Notes: generated by a model not told the origin, from the letters alone. A stretch of DNA of 17,782 nucleotides from Candidatus Zixiibacteriota bacterium (GCA_022563625.1 JADFNA010000001.1:1-17782), one strand, 5' to 3'; shown: positions 1 to 8,349, counted from the first letter of the stretch. Translations and numbers: made by a program.

Positions 1-1
1 G

Positions 2-502
2 GCCAGCAGCAGCCTGGCGGTTTATCCGCACAGCCTATCATACTTCAACGAACTGATTGGCGGCCCGAAGAATGGAGGCAAGCATCTTCTCAGCAGCAAC
101 ATTGACTGGGGCCAGGACCTCCTTTACTTGAAGGACTGGCTCGACGAACATCCGGATGTAACACTCAACGGTCTAGCTTACTATGGTTCATATCCGGCGA
201 CCTTGGCTGGCATTCCCGGAACACCATATCCGCCGCCGGGCTTGTACGCGGAACACGCAAGCCGCAATTCCAATACCTCGGAAGAGTCACTTGGTCCTAA
301 ACCCGGCTGGTATGCCCTGAGCGTGAACTACCTGTACGGTCGTAGCAGGCAGTACCGCTACTTCCTCCGTTTCGAGCCTGTGGCCACGGCCGGGTATTCA
401 ATCTACATCTACCACATCACTCTGGGCGAAGCCAACAAGACGCGGCATGAGTTGGGATTGCTTCCGTTACCGAAAGATTGGACGGAAGTGTCTGGGCGAT
501 GA
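2..502 (+). CDS. C-terminal fragment of a GT39/ArnT-like membrane glycosyltransferase (5'-partial)
   Basis: The frame is open from base 2 of the window, so the true start lies outside it. The translated end carries motifs I associate with GT39-type (dolichyl-phosphate-mannose-protein mannosyltransferase-like) proteins, best known to me from planctomycetes: 'YPHSLSYFNELIGGP', then 'SNIDWGQDLLYLK' and, near the end, 'GWYALSVNYLYG' and 'YSIYIYHITL'. In this family that region is the soluble domain after the membrane helices, which transfers a sugar from a polyprenyl-phosphate donor on the outer face of the inner membrane. No membrane helix remains in the piece. It is the only convincing plus-strand gene apart from a doubtful 28-codon ORF. 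Its last residues overlap the broken 3' end of nuoH, so residues after about 'GLLPLP' may not belong to the original protein. Family call fairly sure; exact substrate unknown; it is probably not from the same genome as the rest. Confidence 0.7.
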   Translation, partial: ASSSLAVYPHSLSYFNELIGGPKNGGKHLLSSNIDWGQDLLYLKDWLDEHPDVTLNGLAYYGSYPATLAGIPGTPYPPPGLYAEHASRNSNTSEESLGPKPGWYALSVNYLYGRSRQYRYFLRFEPVATAGYSIYIYHITLGEANKTRHELGLLPLPKDWTEVSGR

Positions 503-1022
503 GGATGACACCGATGATGGAAAGGCCATAGGCGACTTCATAAGAGATCATTTGCGCGGTGGCCCTGAGCGCGCCGAGCAGTGAATACTTCGAGCCAGAT
601 GACCATCCGGCCAGCATGATTCCGTAGACACCCAATGATGATACAGCGAAGAAAAACAGAACGCCAATATTCAAATGAGACAGGACCGGATCAATCACAT
701 AGCCAAACACTTCCATCGGTTCTCCGAACGGGATCACGACCAAGATCATCATGGCGGGGATTAAACTGAAAGCCGGCGCCAGGCTGTAGAACAGTCCCTC
801 CGCCTTCTCCGGGCGAATGTCCTCCTTGAAAGCCATTTTGATGCCGTCGGCCATCGGCTGAAGCAATCCGAATGGTCCGGCCACATTCGGCCCGACTCGC
901 TGCTGAAAAAACGCGACCAGGCGGCGCTCAGCAAATGTTAAATAAGCAAAGCCAGTCAGAACCACGATAACCGTGACTACGATCTTGATTAGCGTGATTA
1001 CTGCTATTTCAACGACACCCAT
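417..1022 (-). CDS. nuoH: NADH-quinone oxidoreductase subunit H, N-terminal half (truncated)
   Basis: Membrane subunit of respiratory complex I that joins the membrane arm to the quinone-binding module. The N-terminal half is clear: a first hydrophobic helix, 'FAERRLVAFFQQRVGPN' (about residues 30-46), 'GLLQPMADGIKMAFKED' (52-68), several helices, and 'LRATAQMISYEVAYG' near residue 160. NuoH proteins are normally about 320-350 residues, but here homology stops near residue 178 ('ILIAQT', around base 489). The remaining ~23 codons ('LPSNLSV...' onward) are simply the reverse strand of the glycosyltransferase piece. The ATG start overlaps the stop of nuoG by one base (TGATG), which supports the start and translational coupling. 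As it stands the protein would be non-functional. I infer that the truncation is a junction artefact or a rearrangement rather than a natural gene end. Confidence 0.85.
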   Translation of the reverse strand: MGVVEIAVITLIKIVVTVIVVLTGFAYLTFAERRLVAFFQQRVGPNVAGPFGLLQPMADGIKMAFKEDIRPEKAEGLFYSLAPAFSLIPAMMILVVIPFGEPMEVFGYVIDPVLSHLNIGVLFFFAVSSLGVYGIMLAGWSSGSKYSLLGALRATAQMISYEVAYGLSIIGVILIAQTLPSNLSVTEAIPTHAASCWLRPE

Positions 1023-1924
1023 CAGCTCTTCTCAGTTTTTTTCAGAGTAACGAAGTTGACTCTTCGCGTGTGGTCCAGCAGGCAATTGACTTGCGTCTGT
1101 GAGAAATTCAATGTCGCATAGACAACATTGCCTTTCAAAACCTGCGAGATGCTTGCGGCCATAATTATCTTTTCTCCGGGCGCTCCGGTAATCCGCACTT
1201 TCTCACCGTCGGCGATGCCCAGGCGCTTTGCCAGTGACGCAGACAGTTCAATGCGCGGCTCACTGTCAAAGGCCGAAAGTGAGTGCGAATGTTCAGTCCA
1301 ATGTCCGAAATGATGGAGCGCATCCCCGACATAGAGCGGCAATGCGTCTTCTGACGGCGGCTCCACTGTGGCGTGATGGGATTCCATTAACAGCGGCTTG
1401 CGTTTTTCAGGGCGGTATTTTTCTATTATTTCTGACGCTTCAGTTAGCAGCGCCGGCCCATCAAGGTAAAGGCTGTAGTCAAACTTCTGCGCTATGAGGT
1501 TTAGCGCTTCATATCCGGGAAGCGACGAGCCTGCTGGCCGCATGGCGGGACTCGTCTCCTGCACCCTGCCTTCAAGATTAACATACAGGCCTGAGTATTC
1601 GGCGAAACTTGAGATCGGCAGGACCACATCGGCCATCGCGCTGGTTTGCGTTTCAAACAAATCGGCGACAACAAGAAACTCCAGCGAGTCCAGTGATTTC
1701 TTGATTCGCTCATAGTCGACTCCTGTTTGCAGGGGACTGGCGCCGAAAATCATGAGCGCCTTAATTTCTTCGGCCACTGCGCCGTCCAGTATCTTGTCCC
1801 AGTTGGCGCCTGGCAACTCCGGCAGCGCTCCAACGATTGCGCTCAAGGAATCTGTTGTCGCAGCGGAAATCTCCGGACACAGTCCCAGCGCTTCGGCGCC
1901 TTTGCTGTTCGCCGCTTTGGCCAA
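1022..1924 (-). CDS. nuoG: NADH-quinone oxidoreductase subunit G, C-terminal fragment after an in-frame stop
   Basis: This is the distal part of NuoG, belonging to the molybdopterin-oxidoreductase-like fold (without a cofactor in complex I). Motifs seen include 'ALMIFGASPLQTG', 'VVADLFETQTSAMADVVLPISSFAEYSGLYVN', typical of this superfamily, split here as 'VVADLFETQTSAMADVVLP' and then 'ISSFAEYSG', followed by 'NLEGRVQ'. A C-terminal beta-domain follows, with 'RLGIADGEKVRITG'. It is in the same reading frame as the upstream nuoG piece: the TAA at 2012-2014 is exactly 90 bases from the TTG at 1922-1924. The 30 codons between them are open and read like protein ('IDREKIANALFNLSVLLG'). No ATG or GTG lies soon after the stop, so independent translation looks unlikely. 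Together the two parts give ~860 codons, within the normal NuoG range. It is best read as one gene broken by a nonsense codon. Confidence 0.8.
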   Translation of the reverse strand: MAKAANSKGAEALGLCPEISAATTDSLSAIVGALPELPGANWDKILDGAVAEEIKALMIFGASPLQTGVDYERIKKSLDSLEFLVVADLFETQTSAMADVVLPISSFAEYSGLYVNLEGRVQETSPAMRPAGSSLPGYEALNLIAQKFDYSLYLDGPALLTEASEIIEKYRPEKRKPLLMESHHATVEPPSEDALPLYVGDALHHFGHWTEHSHSLSAFDSEPRIELSASLAKRLGIADGEKVRITGAPGEKIIMAASISQVLKGNVVYATLNFSQTQVNCLLDHTRRVNFVTLKKTEKS

Positions 1925-2011
1925 AATCGCCGCCTGTCCGAGTTCTTCGTTCTCAATGCCCAGTAATACAGACAGATTGAATAGCGCATTGGCTATTTTT
2001 TCGCGGTCAAT

Positions 2012-3595
2012 TTAATTTGAAATGATTTCTCCGGCGAGAATTGACGGCGCTGTCGACCGGGCCAATGCGGCCGCGCATGTATTCAAACGGTTACTGGAAA
2101 TACCACAAACTTCGGCGCAGGCTTCCACAGAGTTTGGAATAAGAAGCGTGTCAATCTTGCTGACATCAACGTTCTCTTTCGCCAGTCCCTGGCTGATCAG
2201 GCTTAGCGCCAGGCCATTGAGAAACGCCTCCTCGGAGCCTGGTCTGACAACCATTTCATCTGCAGAGCAGTCACCGGACTTTGTTTCATATGGATTTGCA
2301 GTGTAGAGCCTCGCTCCACATTCGGTGACCGCTTTTCTGACCCGGAGATGAACGTTCGGGTGTTCCCGAATTAGGTTAGAGCCTACCACGAGGATAGCGT
2401 TAGATTTCAAGAGATTCGCGATATTAAACGGGCGTGATGACATATAGGTGAAGGTTGAATGGGGATCATCTGGTAGATGCGCATAGCTGGAGCGATAATC
2501 AATGTTATTCGTTCCTAACGCGCCGCGGAAGAATTTCCCAAACGCATGCAGAGTCGCCAGGTCGAGACTCGGCGAAATCACCCCTGCCAGAGTCGGCGCT
2601 CCATACTTGTTCTTGATCCCGCCGATACGTTTGGCGATCAGTTCCAGCGCTTCATCCCAGGACGCTTCCACCATTGAACCGTCCCGTTTGATAAGCGGAG
2701 TCCGCAGGCGTTTTTCGGAGGTGGCGATTTGATACCCGTAGCGGCTGATGTCTGAAATCCAGCCTTCATCTACGTCGTCATTTCTGCGTGATGTCGCTCG
2801 ATATACTTTCTTCGCATCTTTCCAGAGTGTGATATTCGCTCCGTCGGCATGAAACGGATCAATAGAGGGTACGGTGCGAGTGTTCCAGACACGAATCTGA
2901 TAGCGCCAATCACTGCTGGTCAGCGCCCCTACGGGACAAATTTCAACCAGGTTGCCAGAATACAGCGACTCCACTTGTCCACCGGGCGCTGCGTTTATCT
3001 CGGCGACGTTTCCGCGATAATAGACGCCAATATCATGTTCGCCAAACGCTTCTTCATTGGCGCGGGTGCACTTGTAACAGAGAATACAACGGTTCTGATT
3101 GCGAACCATTTCAGGCCCGATGGTAAGATCATCAAACGTGGAGTTCTTGTCGGTGTCTGTATTAAATCTAAACTTGTTGAACGCATACTGGGACTGGTCG
3201 CTCAGGCCATAGTCGAACGAAATGTCCTGCAAGTCGCACTCGCCACCTTTGTCACATGTTGGACAATCAAGCGGATGGTCCAGCAGGGTAAGTTCAACCA
3301 CCGCTTTACGGCCCTCACGGCATTTCTCCGAATTCGTTTGGACGATCATGCCTTCCATGGCCTCCGTGGCGCAGCTGACCATCAGTTTTGGAAACTTTTC
3401 AATTTCGACATAGCAGATACGGCAGGCGCCGACTGATTTCAGTTTGGGGTGCCAGCAAAACGTAGGAACGGGTATATTCGCCTGTTTGCAGGCGTCAAGC
3501 ACAGTTGCGCCTTTTGTGACAGTCACGTTTTGGCCGTCAATGTTTAGCGTGACGGTCATCTGCGCTTTTTGCGTTTCGGTTGCGGTGGGGTTCAT
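2012..3595 (-). CDS. nuoG: NADH-quinone oxidoreductase subunit G, N-terminal part (iron-sulfur domains), ending at a premature TAA
   Basis: Large peripheral-arm subunit that relays electrons through Fe-S clusters. Ligand sets are visible in order: C47, C58, C61 and C75 for the [2Fe-2S] cluster N1b; H107, C111, C114 and C120 for N5; C170, C173, C176 and C220 for N4. After that comes the start of the molybdopterin-oxidoreductase-like domain. The extra N7 cysteine set of E. coli and Thermus is absent: the place where it would lie reads 'EGWISDISRYGY', as in mitochondrial homologues. The ORF ends '...GEIISN' and TAA at residue 528, where homologues continue for another ~300 residues. The start ATG has no clear Shine-Dalgarno, and M13 ('MTVTLNIDG') is an alternative. 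It lies 30 nt after nuoF. Function sure; integrity of the gene is in doubt. Confidence 0.92.
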   Translation of the reverse strand: MNPTATETQKAQMTVTLNIDGQNVTVTKGATVLDACKQANIPVPTFCWHPKLKSVGACRICYVEIEKFPKLMVSCATEAMEGMIVQTNSEKCREGRKAVVELTLLDHPLDCPTCDKGGECDLQDISFDYGLSDQSQYAFNKFRFNTDTDKNSTFDDLTIGPEMVRNQNRCILCYKCTRANEEAFGEHDIGVYYRGNVAEINAAPGGQVESLYSGNLVEICPVGALTSSDWRYQIRVWNTRTVPSIDPFHADGANITLWKDAKKVYRATSRRNDDVDEGWISDISRYGYQIATSEKRLRTPLIKRDGSMVEASWDEALELIAKRIGGIKNKYGAPTLAGVISPSLDLATLHAFGKFFRGALGTNNIDYRSSYAHLPDDPHSTFTYMSSRPFNIANLLKSNAILVVGSNLIREHPNVHLRVRKAVTECGARLYTANPYETKSGDCSADEMVVRPGSEEAFLNGLALSLISQGLAKENVDVSKIDTLLIPNSVEACAEVCGISSNRLNTCAAALARSTAPSILAGEIISN

Positions 3596-3625
3596 AGGAG
3601 TGGTTTCAAGTTCACTGGCCAGGGG

Positions 3626-4912
3626 CTATTCTACGGCGAATTGCTCCATTCGCAGGGGGCTTTGCATTTGTATACGGCGTAAAAAATCATCCCGGAATTT
3701 TTGCACAACTGAAATGACCGGCATCGCCGCGGCGTCTCCCAGAGGGCAGATCGTCCGGCCCAGCATGTTGTGGCAGATGTCATCTATCTTCTTAATGTCC
3801 TCTTCGTTTCCCTTGCCTGCCAGAATACCGTCAACTAACTGGGTGATCCACTTGGTCCCCTGGCGGCAGGGCGTGCATTTGCCGCAGGATTCATGCTTAA
3901 AGAACTTTATCAGCTTGTAAGTCGCCCAGACAATGTCCGTGCGATCATCAAGAACAATGCATCCGCCCGAGCCGAGCATTGATCCTGCTTCTGCGATTGA
4001 TTCAAAATCAAGCGGCGTGTCCAATTGGTCCGGGGTCATAAACGGACACGAGGCGCCGCCGGGGATAATGGCCTTGATATTGCGGTTCCCGGGAATACCG
4101 CCGCCGATGTCATAAATCAATTCTCTGAGCGTGGTCCCCAATTCAAGTTCATAGTTACCCGGCCGGTTGACATGTCCGGTCAGAGAAAAGAGTTTTGTGC
4201 CGGGAGACTTTTCGGTCCCCATGCTCTTGTGCCAGGCGGCGCCGTTGTTGATAATGTGCGGCAGGACCGCCAGTGTTTCAACATTATTCACCACAGTCGG
4301 ACAACCGTACAGTCCCTCGACAGCCGGAAAGGGCGGCTTCATCGATGACATTCCCCGGTCACCGGCCAGCGAGTTTATCAGCGCGGTTTCTTCGCCGCAA
4401 ATATAGGCGCCGCCGCCGGTATGGGTGATCATGTGCAGGTCGAAGCCGCTGCCGTAAATGTCATTGCCCAGATGTCCGCGTTCATAGGCCTCATCTACGG
4501 CTTTTTCGAAAACAGAAATCGGATAATCGAATTCTCCTCGAATGTAGTTGAACGCCAGATGCGCTCCAATAGCATAGGCGGCGATAGCCATTCCTTCTAT
4601 CACTGCATGCGGGTCGTCTTCCAACAGTACGCGGTCTTTGCAGGTGCCTGGCTCTGATTCATCGGCGTTGCAAATTAAATAACGCGGCTTGGGTGAGTCT
4701 TTCGGAACAAAACTCCATTTCAGGCCGGTGGGAAAACCGGCTCCGCCGCGCCCGCGCAATCCGGATTCTTTAACTTCAGCAATCACTTCTTCTGGTTTGT
4801 ATGAGGTAAGCGCCTTGCGCCAGGCGCTGTATCCGCCATGAGACTCGTAGCCGGAAACTGTCTTGTGGTTCGGGTCCTTTATGTGTTTGAACAGGACTAG
4901 TTTTTCTGGCAT
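3626..4912 (-). CDS. nuoF: NADH-quinone oxidoreductase subunit F (NADH/FMN-binding)
   Basis: Subunit that binds NADH and FMN and passes electrons to cluster N3, in the NADH-dehydrogenase module with NuoE and NuoG. The 428 residues match the usual NuoF length. Visible motifs: the Gly-rich nucleotide/FMN loop 'GRGGAGFPTGLKW' (54-66), 'CNADESEPGTCKDR' (81-94), 'GGGAYICGEETALINSL' (166-182), 'PTVVNNVETL' (205-214), and the N3 [4Fe-4S] ligands C343, C346 and C349 ('ESCGKCTPCRQGT') with C389 ('TICPLGD'). It starts at ATG 51 nt after the end of nuoE, with only a weak purine-rich stretch upstream. It appears intact, with a full set of catalytic and cluster residues. Confidence 0.97.
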   Translation of the reverse strand: MPEKLVLFKHIKDPNHKTVSGYESHGGYSAWRKALTSYKPEEVIAEVKESGLRGRGGAGFPTGLKWSFVPKDSPKPRYLICNADESEPGTCKDRVLLEDDPHAVIEGMAIAAYAIGAHLAFNYIRGEFDYPISVFEKAVDEAYERGHLGNDIYGSGFDLHMITHTGGGAYICGEETALINSLAGDRGMSSMKPPFPAVEGLYGCPTVVNNVETLAVLPHIINNGAAWHKSMGTEKSPGTKLFSLTGHVNRPGNYELELGTTLRELIYDIGGGIPGNRNIKAIIPGGASCPFMTPDQLDTPLDFESIAEAGSMLGSGGCIVLDDRTDIVWATYKLIKFFKHESCGKCTPCRQGTKWITQLVDGILAGKGNEEDIKKIDDICHNMLGRTICPLGDAAAMPVISVVQKFRDDFLRRIQMQSPLRMEQFAVE

Positions 4913-4963
4913 AACATCATCTCGCGGTTGTTTCGTTAACAGTCTTTTCGGTCATAACAGCCG

Positions 4964-5587
4964 CTATCCCTCGCGCCGCCAGGTTTCGATTAGTTCATCG
5001 ATTTTCTTGCGGGTCAGGTTTTCGTAGTACGCATGATTGACCTGCATCATCGGCGCTGCGCTGCACCCGGCTAGACATTCGGCGCTCTGCAGGGTGAACA
5101 AATTGTCCGGCGTTGTTTCGCCAAGTCTGATTTGCAGTTTTTCTTCGAGATACTTGATCAGCGAATCAGCGCCACACAGGGCGCAGGAAATATTGTCACA
5201 GACCATAATCAGATATTTCCCGCGGGGTTTCTTGGGGAAAAGGGTATAGAAACTGGCCGCTTCGGCAATATGCAGTTTTGGTATCTCGGTAATTTGAGCA
5301 AGTTCTTCATAGATCTCATCATTGAGATAGCCGATCTGCCGGTAGGCGACTGTCAGCGCCGGCAGAACTGCGGACTTGCGCACCGGATATCGCACCATTT
5401 TACGCTGAATTTCCGCTATGGATTCGGCCGAGAGAATTTTCGTCTGCGCTTGCGGGACGCCGGGCGGCTTGATATGCGGGTGTCCGGGAATCGCCTCATA
5501 ACGCGCGTGGCCATTCTCAACATTTTTCCCTGGCTCAGTTTTCACTGCGCTTTCCGCCGCCGGATTGTCTGTGTGTGGATCGGACAT
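4964..5587 (-). CDS. nuoE: NADH-quinone oxidoreductase subunit E ([2Fe-2S] thioredoxin-like)
   Basis: The 24-kDa-type subunit of the NADH module, carrying cluster N1a. The thioredoxin-like [2Fe-2S] ligands are C130 and C135 ('CDNISC') and C171 and C175 ('CLAGC'). The helical N-terminal part of the family is seen as 'YPVRKSAVLPALTVAYRQIGYL' (residues about 67-88), split as 'YPVRKSAVLPALTVA' and 'YRQIGYL', followed by 'ASFYTLFPKKPRGKY'. At 207 residues it is longer than the common ~160-180. The extra is a ~50-residue hydrophilic, Pro/Ala/His-containing N-terminal extension with no recognisable domain. Its start ATG directly abuts the nuoD stop (TAG then ATG, no gap), so coupling with nuoD supports this start and makes the extension likely real. 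Intact. Confidence 0.95.
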   Translation of the reverse strand: MSDPHTDNPAAESAVKTEPGKNVENGHARYEAIPGHPHIKPPGVPQAQTKILSAESIAEIQRKMVRYPVRKSAVLPALTVAYRQIGYLNDEIYEELAQITEIPKLHIAEAASFYTLFPKKPRGKYLIMVCDNISCALCGADSLIKYLEEKLQIRLGETTPDNLFTLQSAECLAGCSAAPMMQVNHAYYENLTRKKIDELIETWRREG

Positions 5588-6826
5588 CTATCTGTCAACC
5601 TCTCCCAGCACAATGTCGATCGAACCGATTGCCGCAACCACATCGGCCAGCAATCTCCCCTTAACGAGCTTTGCCAGCGCCGACAGGTTTACAAATGACG
5701 GCGGACGAACGCGAACGCGGTTGGGGATATTCGTGCCATCTGAATCGATAAAAAATCCCATCTCTCCTTTGCCGGATTCCACCGGAACATATACCGAACC
5801 GCGCGGGACTTTGAAACCGTCTGTAATAATCTTGAAATGATAGATCAGCGATTCCATTTTGCCCAGCATGTCCTCTCTCGGCGGCAAAACGACTCCCGGC
5901 ACATGCGCGATGTGGCTCCCCTCGGGGAGTCCGTCAATCGCCTGTTCGGCGATCTTGAGTGATTCGCGCATTTCGAACATCCGCACCAGGTAGCGGCTGT
6001 AGACATCGCCTGATTTTCCAATCGGGACTTGGAAATCAAATTTGTCATAGTCCGAATAGGGAAATGCTTTGCGCACGTCATATTTGACGCCGCTGCCGCG
6101 TAGTGACGGCCCGGTCAGGCCGCAATTGATAGCGTCTTCGGCGGAAATCTTCGCCACTCCCATCGTGCGCATCTGCCAGATGCGGTTATTGTTGAGCAAA
6201 TCTTCAAACTCATCTATGCGGCCGGGTTGATACTTGATAAACTTGCGCACAGCTTTGTCAAAACCCTTTGGCACATCGAGCATAAGGCCGCCAATGCGAA
6301 AGTAAGTGGCCATCATGCGCTGTCCGGAGAGCATCTCATACATATCCAGGATCAGTTCGCGGTCGCGGAAAGTGTAGAAGAACATCGACATGGCGCCCAG
6401 ATCCAGGGCATGTGTTCCCAGCCAGACCAGGTGTGAATTAATTCGAGTCATTTCAGCCATCAGGACCCGCACCCACTTGGCCCGCGCGGGAATCTCTTCT
6501 TCTATGCCGAGTAGTTTTTCAACAGCCAGACAGAAGCCAAGATTATTGGACATGGGAGACATATAGTCCATACGGTCAGTCATGGGTAGCGACTTGTAGT
6601 AAAGTTTAGTCTCCATTTCCTTTTCAATACCGGTGTGCAGATAACCAAGAATCGGCTTGCAACTGACAACTGTCTCTCCGTCAAGTTCGAGCACTAAACG
6701 CAACACACCGTGTGTCGAAGGATGCTGCGGACCCATGTTGAGGGTCATCGTCTTATGTCCGGAATCGAGCGTACTTTCGTCGCTGAAATGGATGTTTGGC
6801 TGGCTCTGTTCGGTGTGCGTTTCCAC
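5588..6826 (-). CDS. nuoD: NADH-quinone oxidoreductase subunit D (49-kDa)
   Basis: Q-module subunit homologous to the large subunit of [NiFe] hydrogenases. With NuoB it forms the quinone reduction site. Signatures: 'MGPQHPSTHGVLRL' (31-44), 'GYLHTGIEK' (61-69, the family's LHTGIEK motif), 'RMDYMSPMSNN' (85-95), and the characteristic last residues 'IVLGEVDR'. There is no nuoC-nuoD fusion. The 412-residue length assumes a GTG start (6824-6826). Upstream, the frame closes at a TAA after 11 codons, and no Shine-Dalgarno is evident, so an internal start at M27, just before the conserved 'LNMGPQHP', is possible. It follows nuoC by 44 nt and abuts nuoE. Intact. Confidence 0.96.
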   Translation of the reverse strand: METHTEQSQPNIHFSDESTLDSGHKTMTLNMGPQHPSTHGVLRLVLELDGETVVSCKPILGYLHTGIEKEMETKLYYKSLPMTDRMDYMSPMSNNLGFCLAVEKLLGIEEEIPARAKWVRVLMAEMTRINSHLVWLGTHALDLGAMSMFFYTFRDRELILDMYEMLSGQRMMATYFRIGGLMLDVPKGFDKAVRKFIKYQPGRIDEFEDLLNNNRIWQMRTMGVAKISAEDAINCGLTGPSLRGSGVKYDVRKAFPYSDYDKFDFQVPIGKSGDVYSRYLVRMFEMRESLKIAEQAIDGLPEGSHIAHVPGVVLPPREDMLGKMESLIYHFKIITDGFKVPRGSVYVPVESGKGEMGFFIDSDGTNIPNRVRVRPPSFVNLSALAKLVKGRLLADVVAAIGSIDIVLGEVDR

Positions 6827-6870
6827 GTTGTCTGTAGTTTGGGGGGCTGGCAGTGGTTAGATCGCCGCAG

Positions 6871-7425
6871 CTAATGGTTCGGGTTGTCGGGGGTGATGAG
6901 GACTTCGTCGTGGTTATGTGAGAACTGCGGCTCTTCGTATACCAGCCCAAAATCTTTGCGCAGCGGATGCCCCTCGAGGTCGTCATCGGTGACAATCTTG
7001 GTCAGGTTCGGATGTTTCTTGAACTCAATACCCATCATGTCCCAGACTTCGCGTTCGAGCCAGTTGGCCGAATGCCAAATATCACACAGAGACTGCGGCG
7101 CGACCGTGTGATCGGCTATTTTGACCCGCAGCATAAAACGATAGGTATGTTCCAGGGATAGCAGCGTATACACTATTTCATAGCGGCCTTCAGATTCCCA
7201 GGCTTTTCCCAGATGATCGACAGAGCAGATGTCTACCAGAAAGTCAAAACTCAACGCCGCTTCTTCTTTGAGCGCCAGCGCAATCTCATACAGCGCATCT
7301 GCCGTCACATACAGTGAAAATTGGCCACGGTATGTATAGTCCCCGAGAACCTTGCCCGGGAATTTATTATTCAGAAAGTCTGTTATGCTCTGTTCCATAA
7401 AGCTGGCGTCGATTGACAGATTCAT
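6871..7425 (-). CDS. nuoC: NADH-quinone oxidoreductase subunit C (30-kDa)
   Basis: Peripheral-arm structural subunit of complex I that packs against NuoD and NuoB. The family signature is present at about residues 122-157: '[19 protein letters not shown]', then '[14 protein letters not shown]'. Upstream, '[11 protein letters not shown]' and '[20 protein letters not shown]' fit the alpha/beta NuoC domain. The ATG at 7423-7425 overlaps the nuoB stop as ATGA (4 nt), strongly supporting this start over M10. The 184 residues fit a stand-alone NuoC. The C-terminal ~20 residues are His/Asn/Pro-rich and unremarkable. Intact. Confidence 0.96.
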   Translation of the reverse strand: MNLSIDASFMEQSITDFLNNKFPGKVLGDYTYRGQFSLYVTADALYEIALALKEEAALSFDFLVDICSVDHLGKAWESEGRYEIVYTLLSLEHTYRFMLRVKIADHTVAPQSLCDIWHSANWLEREVWDMMGIEFKKHPNLTKIVTDDDLEGHPLRKDFGLVYEEPQFSHNHDEVLITPDNPNH

Positions 7426-7991
7426 TTGTTCAGTTCACCGCTGGGATTGCGATGCGGCTGTCCGCTGACTTCACCCGGACGCTCATCCTGTGTCTGGGCG
7501 TTCGGCTGGGTGATAAGCGGCCGCTTGACCGATTCTTTTTCAATCTTCTTGTAGAGCATTAGAATACCGTCTATCAGTTGTTCCGGACGCGGCGGACAAC
7601 CAGGAACATAGATATCAACCGGGACGACACGGTCGACGCCCTGCTTGATCGCATAGTTATTAAAAATGCCCCCGCAGGAAGCGCAGGCGCCCATCGAAAT
7701 CACCCATTTGGGGTTGGGCATTTGATCATACAGCCTGCGCAGGACCGGGACCATTTTGTTGGACACCCGACCGGCGACAATCATCAAATCCGCCTGGCGC
7801 GGCGAAGAGCGCATAACTTCCATGCCAAACCGCGCCATATCAAAACGCGAGGCAATGGTCGACATCATTTCAATCGCACAGCACGCCAGGCCAAACCCCA
7901 GCGGCCAGACCGAGCGCTTGCGCGCCCAGTTAACCATAGCATCAAGGGTTGTCAGCGCTATGCCGTCGGGAATTTTTTCTTCTAATCCCAT
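7422..7991 (-). CDS. nuoB: NADH-quinone oxidoreductase subunit B (PSST, cluster N2)
   Basis: Carries the terminal [4Fe-4S] cluster N2 that reduces quinone. The four ligands are visible: the tandem C37-C38 ('LACCAIEM'), C103 ('MGACASCGG') and C132 ('PGCPPRPE'). Also conserved are '[21 protein letters not shown]' (about 48-68), which can be split as 'SRFDMARFG' and '[10 protein letters not shown]', and '[14 protein letters not shown]'. At 189 residues it is slightly long, because about 30 residues after '[12 protein letters not shown]' form a polar, Pro/Gln/Asn-rich tail. It overlaps nuoA by 10 nt and nuoC by 4 nt, which is typical tight operon packing. Intact. Confidence 0.97.
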   Translation of the reverse strand: MGLEEKIPDGIALTTLDAMVNWARKRSVWPLGFGLACCAIEMMSTIASRFDMARFGMEVMRSSPRQADLMIVAGRVSNKMVPVLRRLYDQMPNPKWVISMGACASCGGIFNNYAIKQGVDRVVPVDIYVPGCPPRPEQLIDGILMLYKKIEKESVKRPLITQPNAQTQDERPGEVSGQPHRNPSGELNK

Positions 7992-8344
7992 TTCAACGCC
8001 CCTTTGCCGAGAATGTAAAAATATCCGGTGAGCAGAATCGCTACGAAAACCAGCATCTCATAAAATCCAAACCAACCCAGTTGATCGTAAATCACTGCCC
8101 AGGGATAGAGAAATACAATTTCAATGTCAAAGATAATAAACAGTAACGCCACCATGTAGAACTTGATTTGAACCGGTGCGCGTGTATCGCCAACCGGATC
8201 GACGCCGCATTCATAGGGCTGCTGTTTTACTTTTGATTTTGTGCGCCTGCCAATGAGCGTTGAGACTGCGATCAACACTCCGGCCAAACCGGCGGCGACA
8301 ACCGCCATGGCGAGAATCGGAAAGAATGTCGCGAATTTGTCCAT
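7982..8344 (-). CDS. nuoA: NADH-quinone oxidoreductase subunit A
   Basis: Small three-helix membrane subunit at the junction of the two arms of complex I. With the start at 8344 the protein is 120 residues ('MDKFATFFP...'). Helices lie at about 5-30, 62-83 and 90-112. The conserved loop has '[10 protein letters not shown]' (41-50), including the family's conserved Cys, and TM2 has '[12 protein letters not shown]' (72-83). The start is decided by a strong Shine-Dalgarno (AGGAG, 6 nt before the ATG). A longer reading from a TTG at 8419 adds 25 Arg-rich residues with no homology and no such site. First gene of the operon, preceded by a candidate promoter about 130 bp upstream. Confidence 0.95.
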   Translation of the reverse strand: MDKFATFFPILAMAVVAAGLAGVLIAVSTLIGRRTKSKVKQQPYECGVDPVGDTRAPVQIKFYMVALLFIIFDIEIVFLYPWAVIYDQLGWFGFYEMLVFVAILLTGYFYILGKGALKWD

Positions 8345-8349
8345 ACTTC

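Noticed and set aside
2012..2014. TAA recoded as a sense codon (alternative genetic code)
   Set aside because: TAA ends other genes here at the expected place (PHP genes at 8697 and 15556, receptor-like gene at 11256), so it works as a stop.
1922..2014. Frameshift as the cause of the nuoG split
   Set aside because: The two parts are in the same frame (exactly 90 nt apart), so the interruption is a nonsense codon and not an indel.
2849..3436. Long plus-strand ORF (195 codons) opposite nuoG
   Set aside because: It lies wholly antisense to the iron-sulfur part of nuoG, whose cysteine motifs are unmistakable; no domain or ribosome binding site supports it.
5132..5698. Plus-strand ORF (188 codons) opposite nuoE/nuoD
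   Set aside because: It is antisense to two well-conserved complex I genes and has low-complexity translated sequence without motifs.
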